A stretch of 64,000 nt of DNA from an uncultured Clostridia bacterium (GTDB lineage: Bacteria; Bacillota; Clostridia; Oscillospirales; Acutalibacteraceae): the NCBI GenBank assembly GCA_947593615.1, contig CANQDR010000003.1, positions 1-64,000 of the forward strand, read 5' to 3'. The notes below the pieces were generated by a model. That model was not told the DNA's origin and made no database searches. It worked only from the letters and a program-made list of their open reading frames with translations. Positions 18,099-26,229 of the stretch are shown piece by piece; position 1 is the first letter of the stretch, and the number at the start of each line of letters is the position of its first letter. The translations under genes and the position numbers were made by a program.

Positions 18099-18770
18099 TT
18101 AGCCGTAAATACGGCACTGAGCGTATTTTGAGAAGGCGGACGCTCTGCGCCCGGTCATCTGAACAGCGTCCCGAATCACGTCCGGGAGGAATGCGTCCCA
18201 CTTCACTTCCATCAAGACCGGGGCTTCGCCTGCCGGAACTGTCACAAGGCTAGGATTTAGGAAATCGGCACACCGCAGACCGGTGCGGATTCCATAATCA
18301 AAGGTAACCCGGACATTGCCCGGTCGGTAGATGAACGGCTCTCGAATATAGTCCACGACGGCCTTTGGCTTCAATCTCTCATTTTTCATTTTATAACATA
18401 GTTCCTGCAAAAGCGGCGGCGCGTTCTGCTGGGTTTGCGGAATGCTTCCGCCGGCAAGCGCCTGTGCCTGTTCGATCGTTATCTGTACGGTCTGCTTATT
18501 ACAAAGACCATTCAGCTTGCTCTTTTTCTCCAAGCTCAAAAAGCCAGTGTCGCCGTTGTAATAGCGGATACGGAATTTCTCCCGTCGGTTCACGCCGTCG
18601 ATCTTCTCCCGTAACGCCCGGTCTTCCGGGGTGTCAAAGTACAGACTGCGAATGAGATACCTGCCGTTTACGGTATGTTCATCCGGTTCCATAAGAACTC
18701 GGAGCCGGCTGCGCAATGACAGAAGATCTGCCGTATTGATTTCTATTTTCCATTCATGACGAAAGTCCAT
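18099..18770 (-). CDS. VTC-domain polyphosphate-polymerase-like protein
   Basis: The 223-residue protein has the tunnel-fold signature of VTC/CYTH-like polymerases. These include FRHEWKIEI at the N-terminus, RYLIRSLYFDTPED near residue 45, KFRIRYYN, and LSLEKKSKLNG with basic tunnel residues, plus VLMEVKWD near the C-terminus. Yeast VTC makes polyphosphate from ATP; bacterial relatives are mostly untested. ATG 18770 has AAAGGAGG about 8 bases upstream. An upstream in-frame start at 18806 would place the promoter inside the gene. A response-regulator-type operator precedes it. Confidence 0.82.
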   Translation of the reverse strand: MDFRHEWKIEINTADLLSLRSRLRVLMEPDEHTVNGRYLIRSLYFDTPEDRALREKIDGVNRREKFRIRYYNGDTGFLSLEKKSKLNGLCNKQTVQITIEQAQALAGGSIPQTQQNAPPLLQELCYKMKNERLKPKAVVDYIREPFIYRPGNVRVTFDYGIRTGLRCADFLNPSLVTVPAGEAPVLMEVKWDAFLPDVIRDAVQMTGRRASAFSKYAQCRIYG

Positions 18771-18792
18771 TATACCGCCTCCTTTCAAGATT

Positions 18793-18823
18793 AGAATACG
18801 ACGCAAACCTTAGCACAACCTTA
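18793..18823 (-). promoter_or_regulatory. Promoter with direct-repeat operator before the VTC operon
   Basis: On the minus strand CTAAGGTT occurs twice with an 11-bp period (CCTTA on the plus strand at 18808-18812 and 18819-18823). Eight bases later comes a TATTCT -10 box (plus 18793-18798). There is no good -35, as expected for activation by an OmpR-type regulator. The same pair stands before the regulator gene. Confidence 0.65.
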
Positions 18824-18831
18824 GCGCTAAC

Positions 18832-18862
18832 AAAAAAAGTCTGCTAATTTGCAGACTTTTTT
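18832..18862. terminator. Bidirectional terminator at the end of the kinase gene
   Basis: AGTCTGC and GCAGACT pair around a 6-base loop with A-run before and T-run after, so it works on either strand. It overlaps the last codons of the histidine kinase gene and separates the two-component operon from the VTC operon. Confidence 0.7.
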
Positions 18863-20100
18863 GCGCTTTGCAGAAATGTTGCAGTAAAGGCGATTTGATT
18901 CGGCGGAACGTAGGCAGCGTGAATCGTTCCTCCATGTGATTCCACAATGGTTTTGGCGATTGAAAGCCCGATTCCGTAGCCGCCCGTTTCCCGTGTTCGG
19001 GCAGCGTCGCTACGGTAGAAACGGTCAAAGAGTTTTTCAGGCGGACAATCGGGCAGATTCTCACATTGATTCTGAACGGTAAAGTTGATTTTCTTCCCGT
19101 CACACTGACAGAAAATCAGAAGCTCTCCTTCGGGCGGAGAATATTTCACTGCATTGTCTAACAAAACGGAGAACAGTCGCCGGATTTGTTCCCGATCTGC
19201 TCGCACAGAGAGGTTCGGTTCGATCTGCACCGACAGCTTGAGCGCTTTTTGCTGCATCGGCTCAGAAAAGGCTTCCAGCGTCTCCGAAATTTCCGATGAA
19301 AAGGAGATGTCTTCCATGTGCATCAGGTTTTGATTTTCGTCCGCCTTGGCAAGGGCTAAAAGATTCTGCATCAGGCCATTCAGTCGGACGGTCTGTTCCC
19401 GAATGTTTTTCAGCCATTTATTTTCTCCCTGATACAGCTCCATCGCCTCCGCATTAGCAAGGATAATGGCAAGCGGCGTTTTGATTTCGTGTCCGGCGTC
19501 GGTGACGAATTGCTTTTGACGCTCGATGTTTTCCGCAATGGGACGAATCGCCTTTTTCGAGATCAGGATGACCAGAAGGAGCATGGCGGCAAAACACAAA
19601 AGTCCGGCAGTGAGGGAAAAGAATGCGACCCGAAGAATGGAGCGCTGCTGCATGGTGGTATCCAGAAACAGGTAAGTACGGCTGCCGTCTCTCTGATTTT
19701 CGGCGGCACGAAAGAGGAAGCTTTGGATTTTTCCCTCTGACTTATTCTGCTCCATTGCCTGCCTGCAAAGATTTGCGGCATCCTCATCGGAAATATCCGC
19801 AATCCGCTCGGTGTTGATGTCGAAAATCGTGTGATCCGCTCCCACCTGAACGGTAAAATAAACAGCGGACATTTTGGTATTGGCATCCATCGGCAGATCC
19901 AAAAAATCCCGCGGGCGTTCTTCTCTCGGCGGCGGCTGCACCCTGCGTTCTTCATTCAGAAGCATATCGACCGTTTGTCGGCTTTGCCGCTCGGACAGAA
20001 GGATATTTCCGACATTGATTGCGCCGAGGAGAACGATCAACAGAATGCTGACGGCAAGCATCGCCGAGAAAATAAATCTCTTTTGCAGCGTCTTAATCAT
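18844..20100 (-). CDS. Sensor histidine kinase
   Basis: The 418-residue protein has an N-terminal membrane helix (10-32), an extracytoplasmic domain of about 130 residues and a second helix (about 160-185). A HisKA domain follows with the phosphoacceptor in TDAGHEIKTPL, then an ATPase domain with N box LLDNAVKYSPP and G box GYGIGLSIAK. The sensor domain has a Pro/Arg/Glu-rich stretch (PPPREERPRD). It overlaps the regulator gene by 4 bp. It should phosphorylate that regulator in response to an envelope signal that I cannot name. Confidence 0.92.
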   Translation of the reverse strand: MIKTLQKRFIFSAMLAVSILLIVLLGAINVGNILLSERQSRQTVDMLLNEERRVQPPPREERPRDFLDLPMDANTKMSAVYFTVQVGADHTIFDINTERIADISDEDAANLCRQAMEQNKSEGKIQSFLFRAAENQRDGSRTYLFLDTTMQQRSILRVAFFSLTAGLLCFAAMLLLVILISKKAIRPIAENIERQKQFVTDAGHEIKTPLAIILANAEAMELYQGENKWLKNIREQTVRLNGLMQNLLALAKADENQNLMHMEDISFSSEISETLEAFSEPMQQKALKLSVQIEPNLSVRADREQIRRLFSVLLDNAVKYSPPEGELLIFCQCDGKKINFTVQNQCENLPDCPPEKLFDRFYRSDAARTRETGGYGIGLSIAKTIVESHGGTIHAAYVPPNQIAFTATFLQSAKKSAN

Positions 20101-20771
20101 GATACGACCTCCAGGGTGTATCCGATGCCCCGCTTCGCACGAATCTCAATATTGGCATGAAGGCTGCCAAGCCGCCGACGCAGATAGGAGAGGTAGACCC
20201 ATACGATTCCGATATCCGCTTCAGTGTCATATCCCCAAACCTTTGTCAGAATATCTTCTGTGGAGAGATAGATTCCGTGGTTGAGCATAAGCAGCTCCAT
20301 GATCTGATATTCTAATTTGGGCAGCACCATGCTCTGCTCCGGGCCGGACAGCTCGAAGCTCTGCATATTCAGTGAGATATTTCCAAAAGTCAGCACATCC
20401 GGAGTAAAGGTTTCCCTGCGTCGGAGCATGGCACGCACCCGTGCCAGCAGCTCCTTCATGCTGAAAGGCTTCGGCAGATAGTCGTCTGCGCCAGCGTCCA
20501 ATCCCGCTACACGGTCTTCCACCTCAGCTTTGGCCGTCAGCAGTAAAATCGGCGTTTTGTTCCCGGCATGTCTCAATTTTGTCAGCACTTCAATGCCGTT
20601 TAGACCCGGCATCATAATGTCAAGGATGATCCCGTCATACTGTTCCGAAATTGCGTAATTATAGGCGTCGTTTCCGTTATACACCGTATCCACAATGAAT
20701 TTATGATACTGCAAAATATCGGTCACGGCTTCCGCCATACTTTTTTCATCTTCTGCATATAAAAGCTTCAC
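20097..20771 (-). CDS. OmpR-family response regulator
   Basis: The protein has a receiver domain (AEDE acidic pocket, phosphoacceptor Asp in GIILDIMMPG, Lys in LPKPFS) and a winged-helix DNA-binding domain ending GIGYTLEVVS. Three in-frame GTG codons are possible starts. The one at 20771 gives the usual VKLLYAEDE start and has GGAGG 8 bases upstream, so I chose it over the longer frame from 20786. The operator before it suggests autoregulation, and the same operator before the VTC operon suggests that this operon is its target. Confidence 0.92.
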   Translation of the reverse strand: MKLLYAEDEKSMAEAVTDILQYHKFIVDTVYNGNDAYNYAISEQYDGIILDIMMPGLNGIEVLTKLRHAGNKTPILLLTAKAEVEDRVAGLDAGADDYLPKPFSMKELLARVRAMLRRRETFTPDVLTFGNISLNMQSFELSGPEQSMVLPKLEYQIMELLMLNHGIYLSTEDILTKVWGYDTEADIGIVWVYLSYLRRRLGSLHANIEIRAKRGIGYTLEVVS

Positions 20772-20790
20772 CGGATTCACCTCCACTTTT

Positions 20791-20820
20791 ATTATACTCT
20801 GCTACCTTAGTGGAACCTTA
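20791..20820 (-). promoter_or_regulatory. Promoter with direct-repeat operator before the response regulator
   Basis: On the minus strand TTAAGGTT and CTAAGGTA are 11 bp apart (CCTTA at plus 20805-20809 and 20816-20820). Seven bases later comes a perfect TATAAT (plus 20791-20796). The geometry matches the operator before the VTC operon. Confidence 0.68.
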
Positions 20821-20869
20821 ACTGTTTGGGCATTCATGCTCGAACATTCCGTCCGGATAACAGATATTT

Positions 20870-21727
20870 TTACGCCTGATATATTTGGTGCTTCTTTAGT
20901 TCCTCTTTCATTTTTGCAAGAGCCCGACGAAAGGTTTTGTCTGCGGTGTTGGGAGAGGACAGTCCGTGGTCGATGGCAATGTCGATAAACGGTTCGCCTT
21001 TATTTTTCGTGGAATAGCACTCCATGCAAAATCCGAGATGCGCCGAAACGATCGCCCGTTCCCGGTAATCCAAATGCTCAAAGACGTCCATCACCGCATT
21101 TGCCCGTTCCAGTCGAAAAAACAGCGTTTCCGTTTCGGAGGAACCGTCAGAGGCGACTTCCTCCCGTGTTTCTTCGGATTCCTCATCGGCATAGGACTGA
21201 TAATAGTCCACAAACTGCGTCAAGCGCAGTCCGGACTGTATCATCTCCCGGACGCTCTTTTCAGATGTACCAATCTGCCCGGCTACGTTCCGAATGGTAT
21301 CCTCGTCGTATTTGTTTTCGTGTTCTGCGTACAATCGCATGATTTTCCGTAAAAGGCGGTATTCGTCATTATTCGGTATGGAAATCTGCGCTTTTGCCGT
21401 TCGCAGATAATCATAGATTTCCCGCATGGCGTCGTACTCTTTGTATACGATAAAAGGAACGCCACGGCTTGGGTCGTATGCTTGCAGCGCCTTTACCATG
21501 CCCAAGATATATGCCTGCTTGATGTCGGAGAAATGCCCCACCATCGCATAATCCCGCACGACGGTTATTACTTTCTCGTTTACCGTGCGCTCGTAGTAAT
21601 GGAGAAACCACTTAAAATACATTTCATCGTTTTTGGAAAAGTATTGGTCAATATAGTTCTGTAAGTTGTTTTCCCTCGGCGGTGCCGGGGTGATACGGTA
21701 CATCGAAAATTCTTCTTCCCATTCCAT
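20870..21727 (-). CDS. Sigma-70-like factor of the mobile element
   Basis: The 285-residue protein resembles sigma-70 family factors. Residues about 25-110 look like region 2 (YFKWFLHYYERTVN, FSDIKQAYILGMVKAL, VPFIVYKEYDAMREI). A region 3-like helical part follows, with an acidic DEESEETREE linker, and a helix-turn-helix end (FIDIAIDHGLSSPNTADKTF). Such genes are common on clostridial integrative elements, where they may control element genes; this is inferred. The start ATG at 21727 has GAGGAGG upstream. It is transcribed with the DUF6076 gene 34 bp before it. Confidence 0.65.
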   Translation of the reverse strand: MEWEEEFSMYRITPAPPRENNLQNYIDQYFSKNDEMYFKWFLHYYERTVNEKVITVVRDYAMVGHFSDIKQAYILGMVKALQAYDPSRGVPFIVYKEYDAMREIYDYLRTAKAQISIPNNDEYRLLRKIMRLYAEHENKYDEDTIRNVAGQIGTSEKSVREMIQSGLRLTQFVDYYQSYADEESEETREEVASDGSSETETLFFRLERANAVMDVFEHLDYRERAIVSAHLGFCMECYSTKNKGEPFIDIAIDHGLSSPNTADKTFRRALAKMKEELKKHQIYQA

Positions 21728-21761
21728 CACGGCATCCGCCTCCTCTCCGGGAAAATACAGG

Positions 21762-22886
21762 TTATTTCAAACGCTTGTCTGCCTCGGCATAGAGCCGCTC
21801 CCGGCTCATATCCAAAAGATACTGTTTCTTCGCATATTCTGCATCCTGTTTGGCACGCAGTTTGTATTCCTTTGCCAGCGCCTTTGCCGCCCTTGCAAAT
21901 TCCGGTGGAATGGTCTTCCTGCCTTTTTCCACACGAATGGCAGCACAGCGGCGGTTGTAAAGGTCGATAACCGGGTCTGCGGCGGCAAGCTCCTTGCGGT
22001 GAATGCTTGCGGCGTACTTCCGGCAGGTAATCTTCCTGCCACGGACTTCATAGGGAGCGATTCCGTTGCAATACTGTTGTCGGCGGGCGGAGGTCATCAG
22101 AAAATAGCTTTTGCAGATTTCACACTGTCTCGGATAATGCCCGAAGTGCAGCCCTTCAAAAAAATTGGTCACCACAAAGCTGTAATATCGGTCAAAGTAC
22201 AGTTTCCGAGCAACCACGGCGGCGGGGCTTTTTGCGTTCTTTTGCTGGGGCACATATTCCGTGCGGACGGGAAATGCGGCAGAACCGAACACCTCCAGCG
22301 CAACCGGCAGGAGGTGTACCTCGTCCAGCCGGGCTGCTTCCTCAATCCTGCCTGCAAATTCAACCAACTGTCTGTGCGCCGTTTGCAGATCATCGGAAAT
22401 GGCATTGTAGAACGAAAGGGTATCCGAAATATCTTCTATCCGTTTTGTTGCGCTCTTGAAGATGTTATTGTCATATTCCGGGGGAAGAAAGCTCAAATCC
22501 AACTCATTTTGCGGTCGGCTTTCCACGGCAGAGCGGCGGCGGAAGTAATCCGTAAGCAACTCAAAGCTGTTCTGTGAGAACAGTCCGGCTATTCTGTTTC
22601 GCTCGGCGGAAATATCCAGCAGGTCAAAGGGTTTGAGATTGGGCAGCGTATCGAGGATATGTCCGATCTCGTCTTTTGCGCCGACGAAATCGCCCTCATT
22701 TAGGTATCCAGTGGACAGTTGCTCCATCACATTCCAGCCGTGCCGCTTATACACGCTGAGCCTTGCGGCGGTATCGTTTTTGTAATACTGATTCAGCAGA
22801 TAGACGGCATAAGCGCCCGCTGCATAAGACTTTCCACCGATCCGAACCCTCCCGTCCCGATACTCCGCCGTAAGAAACGGATTCAT
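21762..22886 (-). CDS. DUF6076-type element protein
   Basis: The 374-residue protein has a helical N-terminal half. A zinc-finger-like centre follows with CEICKSYFLMTSARRQQYC and a further Cys (KITCRKY), then a basic helical C-terminus. I place it in DUF6076, found on many Firmicutes integrative elements, from memory. A zinc-bound nucleic-acid role is plausible but unproven. It is the first gene of a leftward operon with the sigma-like factor, driven by the promoter at 22963-22991. Confidence 0.6.
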   Translation of the reverse strand: MNPFLTAEYRDGRVRIGGKSYAAGAYAVYLLNQYYKNDTAARLSVYKRHGWNVMEQLSTGYLNEGDFVGAKDEIGHILDTLPNLKPFDLLDISAERNRIAGLFSQNSFELLTDYFRRRSAVESRPQNELDLSFLPPEYDNNIFKSATKRIEDISDTLSFYNAISDDLQTAHRQLVEFAGRIEEAARLDEVHLLPVALEVFGSAAFPVRTEYVPQQKNAKSPAAVVARKLYFDRYYSFVVTNFFEGLHFGHYPRQCEICKSYFLMTSARRQQYCNGIAPYEVRGRKITCRKYAASIHRKELAAADPVIDLYNRRCAAIRVEKGRKTIPPEFARAAKALAKEYKLRAKQDAEYAKKQYLLDMSRERLYAEADKRLK

Positions 22887-22962
22887 ATACTCGCCTCCTT
22901 AATTGCAGAAGATTTGAAATTATTAATTATCGTTTTAGTTTCCCATGATTGTAATTTAGACA

Positions 22963-22991
22963 ATTATACCATAAAAATGGCGATAAATCAA
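22963..22991 (-). promoter_or_regulatory. Promoter for the DUF6076-sigma operon
   Basis: On the minus strand TTGATT (plus 22986-22991), 17 bp and TATAAT (plus 22963-22968) precede the DUF6076 start by about 75 bp. Confidence 0.6.
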
Positions 22992-23102
22992 GGAGTTCAT
23001 CCTGTTTCGCTTTTCTATTTTGTTCTGTTACGCTATTTCATTTAATTTCTGCTTTTTCCTACATTTTATAAAATAGAGGGAGCAAAACCCCCACGAAATA
23101 CA

Positions 23103-23143
23103 CGGGCAAAGCCGTCGGGAAACTGGCGGCTTTTTTCTGCCCG
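23103..23143 (+). terminator. Two-stage hairpin before the VLP-like gene
   Basis: An inner stem (AAAGCCG with CGGCTTT) followed by TTTTT is enclosed by CGGGCA and TGCCCG. This looks like an attenuator or terminator between the divergent promoter region and the mobilization genes. Confidence 0.5.
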
Positions 23144-23168
23144 AAAACGGAAAGGAGCGAAAAACCAA

Positions 23169-23291
23169 ATGATATGGAAACTGACGCCGAGGCAGTCTGC
23201 CGCCGTTCATCGGTTGGTGCTAAAGCTGTGTGCCAACTGCGATGGGGACGGCAACTGTCAGCTTCTGGATGGTGTGCGTCTTACACCGTAA
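23169..23291 (+). pseudogene. Truncated cysteine-rich VLP-domain protein
   Basis: The 40-codon frame begins KLTPRQSAAVHRLVLKLCANC and includes the CANCDGDGNCQLLD zinc-like motif. It then runs into unrelated residues and a stop. Full-length members have about twice this length and more Cys residues. AAAGGAG lies about 10 bases before ATG. These small proteins are usual neighbours of mobC on clostridial elements. I call it a truncated copy, but a functional mini-protein cannot be excluded. Confidence 0.55.
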
Positions 23292-23324
23292 CAAGCAGGG
23301 AACTTGTACGGCAAGTTCCAACTT

Positions 23325-23352
23325 GAACAGACGGCGGAAACGCCGTCTGTTC
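23325..23352 (+). other. Perfect 12-bp hairpin before mobC, possible part of oriT
   Basis: GAACAGACGGCG and CGCCGTCTGTTC flank a GAAA loop. It follows a smaller GGAACTT/AAGTTCC hairpin (about 23299-23319) and precedes an AGGGGC/GCCCC hairpin. There is no T-run, so it is not a normal terminator. Clustered inverted repeats directly upstream of mobC and the relaxase are where an origin of transfer is expected. Confidence 0.4.
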
Positions 23353-23401
23353 CCCTTTAGGGGCATAGCCCCGAATACCCCATTATGAAAGGATTGATTT
23401 T

Positions 23402-23761
23402 ATGAACCGAAACGAAAAAGAAAAACTTGCCCGGATCGAGATTCGGGTCAAGCCGAAGGAAAAGGAAATCGTCTGCCGGATCGCCAAAGCGTGCGGTCTG
23501 TCCGTCAGCGAATATGTGGTCAAGCGGGCGCTGGGCTATGAGCCGAAAGCGGTGCAGCCCGACGCCTTTTTTGATTTCTACGGCAAGCTGTGCGAGCTTT
23601 TGAACCGGGAGATCTCTCCCGAAACCGAAGCGGCTGCGCTGAAGCTGTTTGATGAAATCTATGCAGAACTGATCGACACGCCGAAGCAGACAAGAAAAGA
23701 AATCGTGCGGGAGGTGGCAGCGTGGCAAGCACCGGATTCTGGCCCGTCAAGTCTCGATTAA
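23402..23761 (+). CDS. mobC: MobC-like relaxosome accessory protein
   Basis: The 119-residue protein has an N-terminal ribbon-helix-helix-like segment (ARIEIRVKPKEKEIVCRIAK, then ACGLSVSEYVVKRAL). A helical C-terminus follows, typical of MobC proteins that help the relaxase open oriT. The relaxase GTG start lies inside this gene, so the two are coupled. AAAGGATTGATTTT precedes the ATG. Confidence 0.82.
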   Translation: MNRNEKEKLARIEIRVKPKEKEIVCRIAKACGLSVSEYVVKRALGYEPKAVQPDAFFDFYGKLCELLNREISPETEAAALKLFDEIYAELIDTPKQTRKEIVREVAAWQAPDSGPSSLD

Positions 23762-25095
23762 AAGAGGTCATCGACTACGCCGAAAATCCCGACAAAACCA
23801 CCGACAAACGATTCTTGGACGAAGATCTTTGGGATGCGCTCCGCTATGTGGAGAACGACGAAAAGACCGACCAAACCATGTATGTCACGGGAATCAACTG
23901 CCCAAAACAGCGGGCTTACCAGTGCATGATGGCGACCAAACGCCGGTTTGGAAAGCTCGGCGGTAATGTGGCGTACCACGGGTATCAGAGCTTTGTCACC
24001 GGCGAGGTCACGCCGGAAGAAGCCCACAAAATCGGCGTGGAAACCGCACGGCGGATGTGGGGTAAGGAATACGAAGTTGTCGTTACCACCCACCTGAACA
24101 CGGACAATCTGCACAACCACTTTGTCATCAATTCGGTGTCCCTTCAGACCGGCCGGAAGTTTGAAAATCATATCCGTGACCATATTCGGCTGTGGGAGAT
24201 CTCCGACGCCGTCTGTCGGGAACACGAAAAGTCCGTCATTCCCTTTACCCATTTCTACGGCAACAAAAAAGCGTATTGGGCGGAGAAATCCGGCAGGCTC
24301 ACCCACCGGGGACAACTGTGGAAAGATATGGACGAGGCACTCTCGAAGTGTTCCAGCTACAAGAGCCTTGAATACTATCTGAAATCTCTCGGCTACCGGT
24401 TGGAACGGGATTTTCGCTATGAACACCCGTCCGTAACAACCGACGGGTGGCAAAGAGCCATCCGTATTGATAGCCTCGGAGAAGAATACTCAAGAGAGCG
24501 TGTCCGGGAAAAACTGCTTGAAAATCAGCGAAAGCCGGAACTGTTTTTTGTTGTCTATCCCGAATGGAAACGTAAGCCACTGCTGTCCCTCGAATACGAA
24601 TACCGCAAGGCGCAGCGAATGGACACGGTGACGCTGCTGTTTCAAATCTTCATAGAACTGCTGAAACTCTGCACCGGCAACAACATCGAACAGCAGCCAA
24701 ATCGTCCGCTGTCCCCGATGATGCGGGCGGAGGTGAAAAAGCTGGATCAATATTTGGAGGAATACAAGCTCCTTTGCGATAACGATATTCAGTCGCCAAA
24801 GGAGCTTTTGCTGTTTCAGGAGAACCTTTCAGCCAGAATCGCCGCACTGGAAAAGGAGCGGTACACCCTGCGGTTGAAATTACGGCGGGTGAAATCGCCG
24901 GAAGAAGATACCGCTTTGAAGGAGCGGGCAAAGGTAATTACACGGCAGATCACGCCGTTACGAAAAGAATTGCAGATTGCCAAACGCATCGAGGAGCATA
25001 TTCCGAGGATTCGGGAGCTTCTCGATGCAGAACGGCAAATCGAAATGAAACACAATAACTTGATGATAAAGAAAGAACTAGGTATTGAACGATGA
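23722..25095 (+). CDS. MobP-type relaxase
   Basis: The 457-residue protein starts at GTG 23722 with STGFWPVKSRLKEVIDYA and has the metal-binding HLNTDNLHNHFVIN motif near residue 125. Other family segments are VAYHGYQSF and EAHKIGVETA. The C-terminal third is coiled-coil. It should nick oriT and lead one strand into a recipient using a helper conjugation system, because no secretion genes are encoded here. It overlaps mobC by 40 bp and parB by 4 bp. Confidence 0.9.
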   Translation: MASTGFWPVKSRLKEVIDYAENPDKTTDKRFLDEDLWDALRYVENDEKTDQTMYVTGINCPKQRAYQCMMATKRRFGKLGGNVAYHGYQSFVTGEVTPEEAHKIGVETARRMWGKEYEVVVTTHLNTDNLHNHFVINSVSLQTGRKFENHIRDHIRLWEISDAVCREHEKSVIPFTHFYGNKKAYWAEKSGRLTHRGQLWKDMDEALSKCSSYKSLEYYLKSLGYRLERDFRYEHPSVTTDGWQRAIRIDSLGEEYSRERVREKLLENQRKPELFFVVYPEWKRKPLLSLEYEYRKAQRMDTVTLLFQIFIELLKLCTGNNIEQQPNRPLSPMMRAEVKKLDQYLEEYKLLCDNDIQSPKELLLFQENLSARIAALEKERYTLRLKLRRVKSPEEDTALKERAKVITRQITPLRKELQIAKRIEEHIPRIRELLDAERQIEMKHNNLMIKKELGIER

Positions 25096-25955
25096 ACGAT
25101 AAATTGAACAGGCCGGAAAATCTTCCGGTCGAAAAGTTACGTCCCTTTGAGGAAAATCCGTATCAGGTACGGGACAACGAAGAAATGGAGAACCTTGCGG
25201 AGAGTATCCGTCAAAACGGAATCCTTTCTCCGCTGATCGTCCGATCGATAGAGAACACAGACGAATACGAGATCATAAGCGGGCACCGCAGGCTTTATGC
25301 GGCTCAGAAGGCAGGGCTGGAAACAGTACCTGCCTTGATTTATGCCATCGACCGGGACGCCGCCGCCATTTTGCTTGTAGACAGCAACCTTCACCGGGAG
25401 CATATCCTGCCAAGCGAAAAGGCGTTTGCGTACAGAATGAAGGCAGAAGCACTCTATCATAGAGGATACCGTTCGGATTTAACTTCGGAGCAACTTGCAC
25501 CGAAGTTGGCAACCGAACAGATTGCCGAGGAGGTAGGCACGAGCAAGGACATCATAAAACGCTATATCCGCCTGACCTACCTGATTCCCGAATTCCTCGA
25601 CAAAATGGACGAGGGAAAAATGGCGCTGTCCGTGGGCGTGGAACTTTCGTATCTGGAACCGTGGGCGAAGAAAGCGATTTTAGAGCAATGTGAAATCAAC
25701 GACTACACCCCATCTTATTCGCAGGCGTTTCGGTTCCATAAGGCAGATCGGGACGGACTGCTCACCGATGCGGTCATAGAGGACATTATGCGGGAAGAAA
25801 AAGCGAACCAGCGGGAGATGTTCAAACTGCCGATGGAACGGATCCGCAAGTATGTCCCGAACGCCAATCCGAAACAGGCGGAGGATTTCGTTCTCAAAGC
25901 CTGCGAGCATTACCGTAAGTTTCTCGTTCGCCAGCGGAATCGGGATTCACGGTAA
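25092..25955 (+). CDS. ParB/Spo0J-like protein
   Basis: The 287-residue protein has the ParB N-terminal nuclease/CTPase-like domain (PFEENPYQVRDNEEM, GILSPLIVR, EIISGHRRLYAA). A helix-turn-helix region follows (EQIAEEVGTSKDIIKRYIRL). No parA lies nearby, so it may act in element replication or regulation rather than partition. ATGA overlap with the relaxase shows coupling. Confidence 0.85.
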   Translation: MNDKLNRPENLPVEKLRPFEENPYQVRDNEEMENLAESIRQNGILSPLIVRSIENTDEYEIISGHRRLYAAQKAGLETVPALIYAIDRDAAAILLVDSNLHREHILPSEKAFAYRMKAEALYHRGYRSDLTSEQLAPKLATEQIAEEVGTSKDIIKRYIRLTYLIPEFLDKMDEGKMALSVGVELSYLEPWAKKAILEQCEINDYTPSYSQAFRFHKADRDGLLTDAVIEDIMREEKANQREMFKLPMERIRKYVPNANPKQAEDFVLKACEHYRKFLVRQRNRDSR

Positions 25956-25967
25956 AGGGGCACGCCT

Positions 25968-26135
25968 ATGGAGAAGGATATGAAAGTCTGTGATAACGAG
26001 GTACAGATTTCGGAAGAACTGCTGACCTCGTTTGCAAAATTTCTTGTCCCGGAGATCCGCAAATTTTACGAATCCGAAGAGGGCAAAGCCTATTATGAGG
26101 CATGGCTCAAGTGGCATCCCGAATACGCCGCCTGA
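25968..26135 (+). CDS. Small conserved-looking element protein, 55 aa
   Basis: The short acidic, helical protein (QISEELLTSFAKFLVPEIRK, then YYEAWLKWHPEYA) lies 12 bp after parB and before the recombinase. Similar small genes occupy this position on related elements, as far as I recall. AAAGGGG lies before the ATG. Function unknown. Confidence 0.55.
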   Translation: MEKDMKVCDNEVQISEELLTSFAKFLVPEIRKFYESEEGKAYYEAWLKWHPEYAA

Positions 26136-26229
26136 ATCCAGCGGAAAGCAATCGACACGTTCGACTGCTTTCCATACATATGACTTTCACATACGAACGA
26201 ACTATAATCAAGAAAATGGAGGAATGAAA

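Noticed and set aside
23402-25955. Self-transmissible conjugative element
   Set aside because: Relaxase and MobC are present but no coupling protein, VirB4 or other secretion gene lies in the element, so it is called mobilizable only.
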